A stretch of 64,000 bases of DNA, taken from assembly GCA_964342745.1 (NCBI GenBank), contig CAYFFW010000002.1:1-64000 (forward strand), in the 5' to 3' direction. The position numbers and the translations under genes are program-made. The DNA comes from AEGEAN-183 sp964342745 (GTDB taxonomy: Bacteria; Pseudomonadota; Gammaproteobacteria; Magnimaribacterales; Magnimaribacteraceae). This document shows, piece after piece, positions 1 to 9,450 of this stretch. Each line of letters begins with the position of its first letter. The stretch's first letter is position 1. The notes below the pieces were generated by a model. It was not told the DNA's origin and made no database searches. It worked only from the letters and a program-made list of their open reading frames with translations.

Positions 1-775
1 AAGGATTTAATTGCCTTATAGACCTATACAAAGCAACAGGATCGGCATTAAATGGAATAGACATTCTTTGGGAACAAACAACCTGCATTATGTCTCCACT
101 TTCTATGTATTTTTTAGCTTTTTCTACCGAAAGTTTAAATTCTTCTTCACCAAAACCGGAAACGAAATCAGCTTCCTCAATACTTTTAACTGGCTTATTA
201 AAATCTTCAAAAGGTAGATTTTCTTTTAATTTATCTTCAAGTTCATCTAAACGGGCGTTAGCCTTCTCTTCATCTTTTTCTGATTCAACTAATACAATTA
301 AATGGAGTTTATTCTTAAGGTTGTCAAAGACTGCTATTTCATCTGAAATCATGAATAAAGCATCTGGGGTGCCAATTTGGTCTGGTGGCTCAGAATCAGC
401 TAATCTATTTTCAATGTATCTAACGCAATCATACCCAAAGTAACCAACCAAACCTCCATTAAAGATAGGTAAATTTTCATTTTGTTTTAATTCGAAGCTC
501 TTCTGTAGTTCATCGATATAACCTAGTGGGTCGTCGCACTCAAAAGATTCAATGATTGTGCCATTTTGTTGAATTTCAATAAAATTCTTTTTAATAAAAA
601 TAACTCTTGAAGCCTCTAAACCTATCAAAGAATATCTAGCCCAATTTTCTCCTCCTTCAACTGATTCAAATAAATAACTATATGGACCATTTGCGAGCTT
701 TCTAAATACACTCAACGGTGTTTCCATATCAGCTAGAATCTCTCTAGAAAAAGTTATCTTTGTTTTAATTTTCAC
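1..775 (-). CDS. trpE: Anthranilate synthase component I, N-terminal part (cut by window edge)
   Basis: TrpE converts chorismate and glutamine-derived ammonia to anthranilate, the first step of tryptophan synthesis, with TrpG. The visible 258 codons read from GTG at 775 and run off the left edge. REILADMETPLSVFRKLA and GPYSYLFESVEGGENWARYS are the conserved N-terminal block of TrpE, and the visible end reads GDIMQVVCSQRMS then ALYRSIRQLNP, the start of the chorismate-binding fold. An in-frame stop lies two codons upstream of the GTG, so this start is nearly forced; the N-terminus is somewhat shorter than usual. It begins 6 bp after rpe, the rpe-trpE linkage seen in other gammaproteobacteria, but without gph between them. 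The identification is firm; the C-terminal catalytic half is outside the window. Confidence 0.93.
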   Translation of the reverse strand, partial: MKIKTKITFSREILADMETPLSVFRKLANGPYSYLFESVEGGENWARYSLIGLEASRVIFIKKNFIEIQQNGTIIESFECDDPLGYIDELQKSFELKQNENLPIFNGGLVGYFGYDCVRYIENRLADSEPPDQIGTPDALFMISDEIAVFDNLKNKLHLIVLVESEKDEEKANARLDELEDKLKENLPFEDFNKPVKSIEEADFVSGFGEEEFKLSVEKAKKYIESGDIMQVVCSQRMSIPFNADPVALYRSIRQLNP

Positions 776-781
776 TAATCA

Positions 782-1453
782 CTAGGACTTAAGAAGGTCT
801 CTCATCTTTTGAATTATTTCAAGGTAATTAGGCTGACCAAAAATAGCGGATCCAGAAACAAAAGTATCTGCTCCAGCATCAGCTACTTCTTTAATATTCT
901 CTAGCTTAATGCCTCCGTCTATTTCTAATCTCACTTTAAGATTTTTTTCATTTATGATTGATCTTATTTTGCAAACTTTTTCTAAAACTGAATCAATGAA
1001 TTCTTGTCCTCCAAAACCTGGAAAGACAGACATTAATAAAACCATATCCAATCTATCTAAATAACCATCCAAAACATCAATAGAGATATCAGGATTTAAA
1101 ACAAGTCCTGCTTTGCAGCCACCATCTCTTATTAAACTTATTGATCTATCTACATCATCTGATGCCTCGGGATGAAAAGTAATGTAAGTTGCTCCTGCTT
1201 TTGAAAAGCTTTTAATTAATTCATCTACAGGTTCCACCATTAGATGAACGTCAATAGGTGCTGTAATTCCATAATCTCTTAAAGACTTACAAACCATAGG
1301 ACCTATTGTTAAATTAGGGACATAATGGTTATCCATTACATCGAAATGCACCCAATCTGCACCCGCTTCGAGCACACTATCTACTTCCTCTCCTAAACGA
1401 GCAAAATCTGCTGAAAGTATTGAAGGAGCTATAATATTTTCTTGTTTTGCCAT
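782..1453 (-). CDS. rpe: Ribulose-phosphate 3-epimerase
   Basis: Interconverts D-ribulose 5-phosphate and D-xylulose 5-phosphate in the pentose phosphate pathway (cytoplasmic TIM barrel). At 223 aa it is the normal family length. IAPSILSADFARLG opens the protein. The expected metal and catalytic residues are visible as HFD (H37, D39), H70 in DVHLMVEP and D179 in EIDGG, and the phosphate-binding part is at SVFPGFGGQ and FVSGSAIF. The gene lies 26 bp after murU and 6 bp before trpE, so it is probably co-transcribed with both. Confidence 0.97.
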   Translation of the reverse strand: MAKQENIIAPSILSADFARLGEEVDSVLEAGADWVHFDVMDNHYVPNLTIGPMVCKSLRDYGITAPIDVHLMVEPVDELIKSFSKAGATYITFHPEASDDVDRSISLIRDGGCKAGLVLNPDISIDVLDGYLDRLDMVLLMSVFPGFGGQEFIDSVLEKVCKIRSIINEKNLKVRLEIDGGIKLENIKEVADAGADTFVSGSAIFGQPNYLEIIQKMRDLLKS

Positions 1454-1479
1454 CTTCTACCTCTTAAGGGCGGCAAAGT

Positions 1480-2148
1480 TTACTCTTCCCGAAGATAGGC
1501 GTCTAATTTTTTGATATCTTCTATAGAGTTTATATTGATTACGGTACCTGAATAGAGCTCTCCAGTAACTAGTTGTTGATCAGAGGCAGGCAGTAGTATT
1601 TCTTCCCATAATTCGAATTTACTCTTCTTTACATTCAAAAATAGTTTTGGATCAATCAAAGCCATACCTGAAAAGGTTAAACACTTCCCTTTTCTCTTAG
1701 AATTAACTTTACCCCTGTGCAAAAACATATCTCCATCAGGCTTATCCTTTGGGTTTTCTATCAAGATTAAATGGGCCATATTTCCTTTGTTTAAAGATAG
1801 AGTAGATAAATCAAAATCGCTCCAAGTGTCTCCACTTATCATTAAGAATGGGTCTTCACCAATAATATCTAATGCATTGGCAATACCGCCACCTGTTCCT
1901 AAAAGTTCCTTTTCATAAGAATATTTAATTCTCATGTCCAGTTCCGAACCATCACCTAGCAAATCTTCTATCTGTTTTCCTTTGTGGAATAAATTAATAA
2001 TCAAGTCCTTTATCCCAAATAATCTCAATTTATTTATTTGCCAAGTAAGTAGGGGCTTTCCTCCAACATCTAGCAGGCATTTGGGTTTATTCTTAGTAAA
2101 AGGTAAAAGTCTGGTGCCTAAGCCTGCTGCTAATATAAAAGCTTTCAC
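1480..2148 (-). CDS. murU: N-acetylmuramate alpha-1-phosphate uridylyltransferase
   Basis: A nucleotidyltransferase of 222 aa. The N-terminal signature LAAGLGTRLLPFT and the GDTWSDFD metal motif (D107, D111) place it in the sugar-1-phosphate nucleotidyltransferase family. The size and the immediate upstream kinase match MurU of Pseudomonas putida, which makes UDP-MurNAc from MurNAc-1-phosphate in the cell-wall recycling bypass of de novo synthesis. The start overlaps the end of amgK by 4 bp (ATGA), so the two are translationally coupled. Sequence alone would also allow a mannose-1-phosphate guanylyltransferase-like activity; the neighbour favours MurU. Confidence 0.88.
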   Translation of the reverse strand: MKAFILAAGLGTRLLPFTKNKPKCLLDVGGKPLLTWQINKLRLFGIKDLIINLFHKGKQIEDLLGDGSELDMRIKYSYEKELLGTGGGIANALDIIGEDPFLMISGDTWSDFDLSTLSLNKGNMAHLILIENPKDKPDGDMFLHRGKVNSKRKGKCLTFSGMALIDPKLFLNVKKSKFELWEEILLPASDQQLVTGELYSGTVININSIEDIKKLDAYLREE

Positions 2149-3161
2149 AATATATCTTTAAGGAATTTGGTTAACACTGGCGCTATTTTGTTTTGAAAAT
2201 ATTCTGAGACTTCAATTAGTTCTTCGTACTTTTTACAAGTTTGTATTACAAAACTTAGTGTTTTATTAAGGTCAGCCAACCTAAAAGATTTTTTATCTCT
2301 TAGATGTAGTCTTGAAAGAGTTCCTAGAATTCTTAATTGCCTTTGAAGACAAGCCATATCAAAAGATTTTTTTATATCTTCTATTTTATTAACTTTATTA
2401 AGACCTAATTGAATAGACCTATCTATGTACATCTCTAATAAATCTTCAATTTCTTTTTCAGTCAGTTCCAAGTATAGATCTTTAAAAAGAGCAGCCGGAT
2501 CAAGACAGATAGGCCCCCAAACAGCATCTTGGAAATCTAAAACTCCAATACCGCCGTCTTTTAGAGCAATAAGATTTCTGCTTTCAAAATCAAAATGACA
2601 TAAAGTTCTTGGTTGTTCTGCAAGGTCGTGTGAAATGAAGTTATATAAATTTGATAAGGAGTCCTTTTCTTGTTGATTAATTTTGACTTTTAAAAGCTTA
2701 CTTAAGAACCACTCTTCTAGTAAAAGCATTTGCACCTTAATTTCAACTTCTCCCATAGAAGGTATTTTTTTATTAGAACTACACATTTGAATAGCTATCA
2801 TCTGGTTAATAGCACAAGAAAAAAGATGCTTAAAATTATTTTTATTTAGCTTAAATTGATATAAATCATCTCCAAAGTCCTCTAAAAGCATAAATCCTTT
2901 ACTAAGATCGAAGAAATAGACCTCAGGAACTGTTATACCTTGATCTCTTAGAAAACTAGAAAGGAAAACAAACTGCTGATTTATTTCTGACTCTGGTGGA
3001 GAAAAGACTCCTATAAAGGAAGACTGTTTTCCCTTAAGCCTGTAATATTTTCTTGAGCTTGCTTCTTGTCTAAGTTCTCTAATTTCAGTTATTTCTGCTG
3101 TTTCAGAACCTATTAAAGTTTCTTTAGACCATTCCAATAGATCTTCTTTTATTAAGGACAT
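2145..3161 (-). CDS. amgK: N-acetylmuramate/N-acetylglucosamine anomeric kinase
   Basis: A 338-aa aminoglycoside-phosphotransferase-fold kinase. The catalytic loop is CHFDFESRNL (H189, D191, N196) and the metal motif is LDFQDAVWGP (D209, D212). In the AmgK-MurU pathway it phosphorylates recovered MurNAc (and GlcNAc) at C1, feeding MurU and UDP-MurNAc synthesis. It is divergent from lptD with 109 bp between them, the same arrangement as in Pseudomonas. Function is assigned from motif plus context. Confidence 0.88.
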   Translation of the reverse strand: MSLIKEDLLEWSKETLIGSETAEITEIRELRQEASSRKYYRLKGKQSSFIGVFSPPESEINQQFVFLSSFLRDQGITVPEVYFFDLSKGFMLLEDFGDDLYQFKLNKNNFKHLFSCAINQMIAIQMCSSNKKIPSMGEVEIKVQMLLLEEWFLSKLLKVKINQQEKDSLSNLYNFISHDLAEQPRTLCHFDFESRNLIALKDGGIGVLDFQDAVWGPICLDPAALFKDLYLELTEKEIEDLLEMYIDRSIQLGLNKVNKIEDIKKSFDMACLQRQLRILGTLSRLHLRDKKSFRLADLNKTLSFVIQTCKKYEELIEVSEYFQNKIAPVLTKFLKDIL

Positions 3162-3252
3162 TTTGTATTACCCGGTATCTTCATTTTACTTCTTGATTAT
3201 AACTAAGTCTTATTAAGTTAAAGAAATAAGCCCCTGAACCTTTCCTAGTCTT

Positions 3253-3258
3253 TATAAT
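3253..3258 (+). promoter_or_regulatory. Probable -10 element of the lptD promoter
   Basis: TATAAT lies 12 bp before the lptD start codon in the 109-bp divergent space with amgK. No good -35 is found at 16-18 bp upstream, so the promoter is either extended or weak. The very short leader would leave no room for a strong ribosome-binding site. Confidence 0.4.
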
Positions 3259-3270
3259 CTAAGAATATCT

Positions 3271-5493
3271 ATGTTTTTTCAAAGAAAGTATTTATCAGTT
3301 TGTCTGACTTTTCTTATTTTTTTATTTAGTGGAGAAATCTTTTCAAGCCCTGAAAATGAGAAAATAAAGATAGAGACAATCAAATCGGACTCAATTTCCA
3401 GCGACGGGAAAGGAAATCTTTTTTTAGATGGTAATGTTGTTATAACTTCAGATATTCTTTCTTTTTCTTCTTCAAAAGCAATCTTTAACGAGTTAGAAGG
3501 ATTACTAGAATTAATAGGAGAAGTAGAAATAATTTCAAAAACTATCAAGGTTAACGCTTCAGATGTAAAAGCAAATCTAAATATCAGAACTTTGTTAACC
3601 AAAGAAACTTTAATTAATCATACTAATGTTAATTTCGGCTCTACAGAAAAAATAGTTATAAAGGCTTCAGGGGATGTGGAGTTAATTAACACTTTGCTTA
3701 CTAGTTGCTCTATAGAAGACCCTTACTGGAGCTTAACAGCTGAAAATATTTCTTATATGAAAGACCCCAGCAATGTGATCATTAAGGGCATAAAATTAAG
3801 AATAAGGGATATTCCTATTTTCTATATTCCTTTTGTTAGATCAAATGTGGAGAATGAAAGAAAGACTGGCTTCTTAACGCCAAAATTAACTCAAGCTAAA
3901 AATGGTTTAGATGTTTCATTTCCCTATTATTTCAATTTAGCAAAAAATTACGACTTAACTATAGCACCAAGACATATTACTTCGAGAGGGTCTGGAATAG
4001 CTTCAAATTTTCGTTATTTAAATAAACAACATAAAGGTGAGATTATTGCTTCTGGTTTATCCAGCGACAAAATATTTAAGCATGAAACCGGGGATGACAT
4101 TTCTAGATGGAGTGTTTCTTGGAAGAATAAGTCTTCTTTTAGTAAAAAACTTTCCTCTTTAATAGATTTGCAATCTACAAGTGATGAATATTTCTTTAGA
4201 GATATACAAGATAATAGGTTTGGAGCTACAAGAACAAGTTATTTGCCCAAAAAATTTTCTTTAATTTGGAAAAATAATTTCCTTAGAGTTGGTATTGATC
4301 TAAAGAGATATCAATTATTAAACCCCTACTCCTTTGATGAATATAAATTAAAACCAAGCTTATCAATACAGTCTTATGCAACAAAGAATAATTTAACCTG
4401 GTCATTCTTTGCTTCAAAACAAAGATTTGAATTAGATCAACCCAACCCCCTTAGACCGTCTTACCAAAAGATAAACAGGTTGTTAGTTTCTCCCAGTTTA
4501 TCTTTCAAAAAAGATCTACCGAGCTCAGATCTTTTATTGACTGCAGGGAATACTTATATCAAACATAAACTTGGATCTTCCGAATCAAGTATTAACTCAC
4601 CATGGCTAGAGATTAAATACAGCTTATATTTAGATAAGATTAATACCTCTTCAGCGTCATCTCTTATACCGATAATGAAGTATGTTTATGTAGAAAAGGG
4701 TTATACAGATCATTCAAACCTTATTGATTCAAGAATAATCTCATTAGACTATTCAACCATTTTTGAAAAAGGTAGATTTGTTGGTTTTGATAGAATTACC
4801 AAAAACAATAAAATTATTCTTGGACTTGAGCAAGTTACCAAAAATCTAAACAAAGATCTTTATTACTCCTTTTCAATAGGTCAAGCATTTTATATACAAG
4901 AAACAAAATACTATCAAGACTCTAATGTATTAAGAAATAGATCTCCACTGGTAGCTGAATTTAAAACTAATGTAAAAGGGAATATATGGTCGAAGGCCAT
5001 GGTTGAATGGGATAGTAAAACTAAAAATTTAAACTTTGCCAGTTTTGGTTTTTCTTATTTAGGGTCTGACTATAAGAAAATTGAAATAAGATCTGTTTAT
5101 AGAGAGAAGAATGAAAATATGGTCTATATACCTTGGTCAGATAGAGAATCAAAAACGAATCATACTGAAATAATTTCGCAATGGCCTTTAAATAAATCTT
5201 TTAGTTTTTTTGCTAAGTTAGCAAAAAATAATGTTACCTATAAATCAAACGAAATTTTATACGGTTTTGAATATACTAATTGTTGTCTTAAGTGGGGCCT
5301 CATGCACAGAAAATGGCTAGAGGAAGATTATTATTCTTGGTTAAATTCAGATTACTCACCTATTCAAGCTTTATCTTTTGGAGTAGACCCTTCTATTGAG
5401 AGAAGTAAGACCTATTTTTTCTTTGAATTGAAAAATGTTGGTAGATTTGGGAGGGAATTATCAAAAACATTAACTTCTACAAGACTAGAATAA
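3271..5493 (+). CDS. lptD: LPS-assembly outer-membrane protein LptD
   Basis: LptD is the outer-membrane barrel that, with LptE, inserts lipopolysaccharide into the outer leaflet. The 740-aa protein has a signal peptide (about residues 1-25), an OstA-type jelly-roll region (about 33-145) and a barrel rich in alternating aromatic strands to the C-terminus. The conserved DPYWSLTAENI block is at 150-160 and the conserved C-terminal cysteine pair is C671-C672. The only other mature cysteine is C146; the extra N-terminal cysteine that gives E. coli LptD its second disulfide is absent. It is followed by surA, which helps LptD fold, in the same order as in other gammaproteobacteria. Confidence 0.95.
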   Translation: MFFQRKYLSVCLTFLIFLFSGEIFSSPENEKIKIETIKSDSISSDGKGNLFLDGNVVITSDILSFSSSKAIFNELEGLLELIGEVEIISKTIKVNASDVKANLNIRTLLTKETLINHTNVNFGSTEKIVIKASGDVELINTLLTSCSIEDPYWSLTAENISYMKDPSNVIIKGIKLRIRDIPIFYIPFVRSNVENERKTGFLTPKLTQAKNGLDVSFPYYFNLAKNYDLTIAPRHITSRGSGIASNFRYLNKQHKGEIIASGLSSDKIFKHETGDDISRWSVSWKNKSSFSKKLSSLIDLQSTSDEYFFRDIQDNRFGATRTSYLPKKFSLIWKNNFLRVGIDLKRYQLLNPYSFDEYKLKPSLSIQSYATKNNLTWSFFASKQRFELDQPNPLRPSYQKINRLLVSPSLSFKKDLPSSDLLLTAGNTYIKHKLGSSESSINSPWLEIKYSLYLDKINTSSASSLIPIMKYVYVEKGYTDHSNLIDSRIISLDYSTIFEKGRFVGFDRITKNNKIILGLEQVTKNLNKDLYYSFSIGQAFYIQETKYYQDSNVLRNRSPLVAEFKTNVKGNIWSKAMVEWDSKTKNLNFASFGFSYLGSDYKKIEIRSVYREKNENMVYIPWSDRESKTNHTEIISQWPLNKSFSFFAKLAKNNVTYKSNEILYGFEYTNCCLKWGLMHRKWLEEDYYSWLNSDYSPIQALSFGVDPSIERSKTYFFFELKNVGRFGRELSKTLTSTRLE

Positions 5494-5538
5494 TTGCATA
5501 CAAGCCTAACTAAGAAGACAATACTTATTATTGAATTT

Positions 5539-6849
5539 ATGAAACAAGCTTTTAACAAAAAATTTATCTTAGTTGCATTCACTGCACTTATTCTAAGTGG
5601 CCTTTTCCCGACGGCTATTTATGCCGAAATTAGGCTTATAGATCGTGTGGTGGCAGTGGTAGAAACTGGTGTAATTATGGAATCAGAGCTAAATGAAAGA
5701 GTTCAAGACATAATAGGTAGACTGAGGAGTGAGGGCACTGATCTTCCACCCAAAAGCCTTCTTGAAGAGCAAGTTCTTGAGAGATTGATTATTGAAGAGA
5801 TTCAACTTCAAATTGGTGAAAGAGCAGGAGTTAAGATAAGTGATGCAGAATTAAACAGGGCCCTTTCTATGCTGGCTTCTCAAAATTCTATGTCTCTAGA
5901 ACAATTTAAGGAATATCTGGACACCAATAATGATTCTTATAGTAGATTGAGAGAGTCTGTAAAGAAAGAACTTATAATTCAGAGGGTTCAAAGAGGTAAA
6001 GTAGGAGCAAATATAGATATATCTGAACAAGAAATAGAAAATTTCTTAAATTCTGAAGAAGGTAAATCAAAGCTTGCTGAAGAATATAATGTTCAGCAAA
6101 TCCTACTGTCTCTTAAAAGTGATGCTTCTGATGAAGAATTAACATCTGTCCAGGAAAAAGGGAGGGATATAGTTAATAGATACATTCAAGGAGAAAGTTT
6201 TGAGAAATTAGCCGCCGCCTATTCTTCGGATAGAAATGCTCTAGAAGGAGGAAGTTTGGGTTGGAGAAGAGCATCTGAATTACCTTCTTTGTTCTCTGAA
6301 ATAGTTGTAAATATGAAAGTTGGTGAAGTTTCAGAATTAATTAGAAGTGGAGCCGGTATTCATATCATCAGGTTAGCTGAAAAAAAAGGTGATACTGTAA
6401 AATTTGAAGACCAGACATTAGTGAGACACATTTTGGTACAGCCCTCAGAGATAAGATCAGAGAATCAAACTAAAGATTTAATCTCAGAAATCCATGAGGA
6501 ATTAAACCAAGGGCAAGACTTCAAGCAATTAGCCCGACAGTATTCGGAAGATCCGGGTTCAAAAATGGAAGGCGGTGAACTTGGATGGAGTTCCCCTGGA
6601 ACTTTTGATCCTGCTTTTGAGAAGGTTATGAATGAAGCAGAAGTGGGGCAAGTTTCTCAACCTTTTCAATCAAGTTTTGGATGGCACATACTAGAAGTTT
6701 TAGATCGAAGAAATGAAGATGTTAGTGAAGAAGTCCGTAAGAATAGAGCTTATTCAATAATATTTAATCGAAAATTTGAACAGGAACTTCAAAGAACTCT
6801 AATTGAACTAAGGTCTGAATCATACGTAGACATTAAGCTAAACTCATGA
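5539..6849 (+). CDS. surA: Periplasmic chaperone and peptidyl-prolyl isomerase SurA
   Basis: SurA escorts unfolded outer-membrane proteins, including LptD, through the periplasm. I chose ATG 5539 because it places a normal signal peptide (MKQAFNKKFILVAFT, cleavage after IYA at about residue 29) at the N-terminus. The in-frame TTG at 5494 would add 15 unneeded residues. The product is 436 aa. After the SurA N-terminal helical domain there are two parvulin domains, the first ending near GGSLGWRRASELPS and the second showing HILVQP, GGELGW and FGWHILEV. The gene overlaps pdxA by 4 bp. Confidence 0.95.
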   Translation: MKQAFNKKFILVAFTALILSGLFPTAIYAEIRLIDRVVAVVETGVIMESELNERVQDIIGRLRSEGTDLPPKSLLEEQVLERLIIEEIQLQIGERAGVKISDAELNRALSMLASQNSMSLEQFKEYLDTNNDSYSRLRESVKKELIIQRVQRGKVGANIDISEQEIENFLNSEEGKSKLAEEYNVQQILLSLKSDASDEELTSVQEKGRDIVNRYIQGESFEKLAAAYSSDRNALEGGSLGWRRASELPSLFSEIVVNMKVGEVSELIRSGAGIHIIRLAEKKGDTVKFEDQTLVRHILVQPSEIRSENQTKDLISEIHEELNQGQDFKQLARQYSEDPGSKMEGGELGWSSPGTFDPAFEKVMNEAEVGQVSQPFQSSFGWHILEVLDRRNEDVSEEVRKNRAYSIIFNRKFEQELQRTLIELRSESYVDIKLNS

Positions 6850-7829
6850 TTAAACTGGCCGTCTCGCCAGGAGATCCTGCCGGCATTGGTCCTGATATAT
6901 GCATTAAAGCTTTTGGGCTTAAAAGAGATCTTGAATTTATTCCAATTATTTTTGGGGATATAAACTTATTTGAATCTAGAGCCAAAGCTTTAGGTATTAA
7001 TATAGAGATTAAAGAATACAAAGGACAAAAAGGTTTAGACTCGAGTATTTTTTGGATCTTCCCTTATTCACTAAGCAAGCAAGTTATAGCAGGTCAACCT
7101 GATACCCATTATGGGAAGCTACTAATTAAAATTCTTCGAGATGCAGTAAATTTAACTAAGAAAAATGAATTTCAGGCTTTAGTAACTGGTCCAATAAATA
7201 AAGAGCTAATGAATAAGTCTGGAATTAATTTTTCTGGCCATACCGAAACAATTGCTGAATTTACATCTACACCCAAAGTATTAATGATGTTAGCTAGTGA
7301 GAATCTAAAAGTTGCCTTAGCAACAACTCACGTGCCATTGTCTGAGGTGCCTTCTCTCATTACACATGAGCACTTATGTGAATCTTTAACGATATTAAAT
7401 CAAGAACTTAAAGATAAATGGGGCTGTCAAAAACCTTTAATAAAAGTTTTAGGACTGAATCCCCACGCAGGTGATGGAGGGTATATTGGTCAAGAAGATA
7501 AAAAGGTAATAGCACCTGTCATTGAATACCTTAAAGCTAAAGGACTAAATGTTGTTGGACCAGTCGCTGCGGATACAGCTTATTTAAAGAAAAAAGATGA
7601 AAAAGTGGATGCCTATTTAGCTATGTATCATGATCAAGGCCTTCCAGTAATAAAGACTTCGGGTTTTGGTAATTCAGTTAATATTACTCTTGGTTTACCC
7701 CTTATAAGAACTTCAGTTGATCATGGTACTGCTTATGAAATGGCAGGAAAAAAAGAAGTAGATGAAACTAGCTTACTTGAAGCTTCATATCTGGCCTTCC
7801 AATTGGTTAAACAAAATCAGAGTGATTAA
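6846..7829 (+). CDS. pdxA: 4-hydroxythreonine-4-phosphate dehydrogenase
   Basis: PdxA oxidises 4-phosphohydroxy-L-threonine with NAD in pyridoxal phosphate synthesis. The protein is 327 aa. It begins with the conserved VSPGDPAGIGPD, and the three metal-binding histidines are visible at H162 (ATTHVPL), H207 (NPHAGDGG) and H262 (YHDQGLP). HTETIAEF near 132 is the substrate-binding segment. It is coupled to surA by an ATGA overlap and overlaps ksgA by 8 bp. Confidence 0.96.
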   Translation: MIKLAVSPGDPAGIGPDICIKAFGLKRDLEFIPIIFGDINLFESRAKALGINIEIKEYKGQKGLDSSIFWIFPYSLSKQVIAGQPDTHYGKLLIKILRDAVNLTKKNEFQALVTGPINKELMNKSGINFSGHTETIAEFTSTPKVLMMLASENLKVALATTHVPLSEVPSLITHEHLCESLTILNQELKDKWGCQKPLIKVLGLNPHAGDGGYIGQEDKKVIAPVIEYLKAKGLNVVGPVAADTAYLKKKDEKVDAYLAMYHDQGLPVIKTSGFGNSVNITLGLPLIRTSVDHGTAYEMAGKKEVDETSLLEASYLAFQLVKQNQSD

Positions 7830-8610
7830 AGCAAAAAAAAGTCTGGGTCAGAATTTTTTAACTGACAAATTAGTCCTTAACAGAATAATAGAATCAGTTA
7901 GTCCTAAACAAGGCGACCATTTTTTTGAGATTGGAGCAGGGAAAGGAGCTTTAACTGAATTACTAACAGAGCATATTAAACACCTGGACAGCATCGAAAT
8001 AGACGGATTCCTAGTAAAAAAGTTAAAAGAACTTGAATCTAAGTTTTCTAACTTAAAAATACATAAAGGAAATATTTTACAGACTAAACTTAAAACATTA
8101 ATTCGAGATAAGTCAAAATTTAGAATAGTTGGTAATTTACCTTATAACATCTCAACTAAAATCTTGTTTTGGACTTTCAACAATATAAAACATATATCAG
8201 ATATTCATTACATGTTTCAAAGGGAGTTTGGTGAAAGACTTACTTCAACCCCTGGGAATAAGACCTATGGAAGGATTAGTGTTTTAACGCAGTACATGTT
8301 CGAGTTTGAAGACTTATTTAAAATTTCACCCCATAGTTTTACACCCAAACCCTCGGTGGAGAGTATATTGATTAGGCTTAAACCTAAACCTGGGAATGAT
8401 ATAAATTCAGCTGAAGCTTTAAAATTACAAGAACTAACCAGAGTAATGTTTACAAAAAGAAGGAAAAAGATTTCTACCTCTTGCAAAAACATATTAAATC
8501 AAAAGGAGTTTAATAATTTAGACATTAACCCTGACTTTCGACCTGAATCTTTAGATTTGAAAGATTTTCTAAAAATTACTGGGTTTCTACTAGAAAGAGA
8601 TCATGGCTAA
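7822..8610 (+). CDS. ksgA: 16S rRNA adenine(1518/1519) dimethyltransferase
   Basis: KsgA dimethylates two adjacent adenines in the last helix of 16S rRNA during small-subunit assembly. I start it at GTG 7822 (262 aa), which puts the conserved KKSLGQNFLTD at residues 5-15 as in the family. This makes an 8-bp overlap with pdxA of the GTGNNNTAA form used repeatedly here. An upstream in-frame ATG at 7762 would add 20 residues read through the pdxA end. The SAM motif is EIGAGKGALTE (36-46) and the target-adenine motif is NLPYNIS (105-111). Confidence 0.94.
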   Translation: MIKAKKSLGQNFLTDKLVLNRIIESVSPKQGDHFFEIGAGKGALTELLTEHIKHLDSIEIDGFLVKKLKELESKFSNLKIHKGNILQTKLKTLIRDKSKFRIVGNLPYNISTKILFWTFNNIKHISDIHYMFQREFGERLTSTPGNKTYGRISVLTQYMFEFEDLFKISPHSFTPKPSVESILIRLKPKPGNDINSAEALKLQELTRVMFTKRRKKISTSCKNILNQKEFNNLDINPDFRPESLDLKDFLKITGFLLERDHG

Positions 8611-9442
8611 CTACGCTATTGGTGATATACAAGGGTGCTACTTTGAACTAATGGGGCTGCTTGATTTAATAAACTTTGATGAAAGTAAGGATAAGCTTTG
8701 GTTTACAGGAGATTTAATTAATAGAGGCCCAGAATCACTAAAGACTTTAGATTTCCTTTTTGGTATTAGAGATAATTGCAATATAGTACTTGGTAACCAT
8801 GACCTACACTTCCTTGCACTTGCTGAAAAAGTAAGAAAACCTTTTAAAAAAGATACTCTTAACAAACTGCTGCAGTCACCATTTCAGGTTAGATATATAG
8901 AGTGGTTAAAATCTTTCAATTTAATGTATTACCAGAATATAGAGTGTGAAAAAGGCAATAAAACTTTTTTAATGACCCATGCTGGTATTCCGCCTCATTG
9001 GTCTTTTGAGGATTGTTTAAGTGCTAATCAAGAAATTAAAGAAACTATGTATGACGATAAGCTTTGGAATGAATTCCTAAAGAATATGTATGGAAATTAT
9101 CCTAACAAGCAAGAAGCTAACTTAACTAAACTTGAGAGAATGAGATTGAATACTAATTATTTTACTAGAATGAGATTTTGTACAATTGATGGTGAATTAG
9201 AGCTTGAAGCTAAAGGACCAGCATCAAATAATCCAGACGGATTTAAAGCATGGTTCAAACACCCCCTAAAGATCAAAAAAGAAAATCTATCTTTAATCTT
9301 TGGGCATTGGGCTGCACTGGGTGGAATTACTAATGTTCCTGAGATTATTGCAGTTGATACTGGTTGTGTATGGGGTTATAAATTATCTGCATATAGATTA
9401 GAAGATGATCAGATCTTCAGTTATGATCAAATAAAAAAATAA
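8603..9442 (+). CDS. apaH: Symmetrical diadenosine tetraphosphatase
   Basis: ApaH splits Ap4A to two ADP and can remove Np4 caps from RNA. The 279-aa protein has the calcineurin-type metallophosphatase signatures GDIQG (7-11), GDLINRGP (36-43) and GNHD (64-67), and FGHWAALGG near residue 233. Its start overlaps ksgA by 8 bp (ATGNNNTAA). The apaG gene that often lies between ksgA and apaH is absent. Confidence 0.96.
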   Translation: MANYAIGDIQGCYFELMGLLDLINFDESKDKLWFTGDLINRGPESLKTLDFLFGIRDNCNIVLGNHDLHFLALAEKVRKPFKKDTLNKLLQSPFQVRYIEWLKSFNLMYYQNIECEKGNKTFLMTHAGIPPHWSFEDCLSANQEIKETMYDDKLWNEFLKNMYGNYPNKQEANLTKLERMRLNTNYFTRMRFCTIDGELELEAKGPASNNPDGFKAWFKHPLKIKKENLSLIFGHWAALGGITNVPEIIAVDTGCVWGYKLSAYRLEDDQIFSYDQIKK

Positions 9443-9450
9443 AAATAAAA

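Noticed and set aside
90..443. A 117-codon open frame on the plus strand
   Set aside because: It lies antisense within trpE, whose minus-strand reading has clear family motifs; the plus-strand product is serine-rich and shows no domain.
5494..5538. TTG start for surA giving 15 extra residues
   Set aside because: The ATG at 5539 gives a proper signal peptide directly at the N-terminus; the extra residues would mask it.
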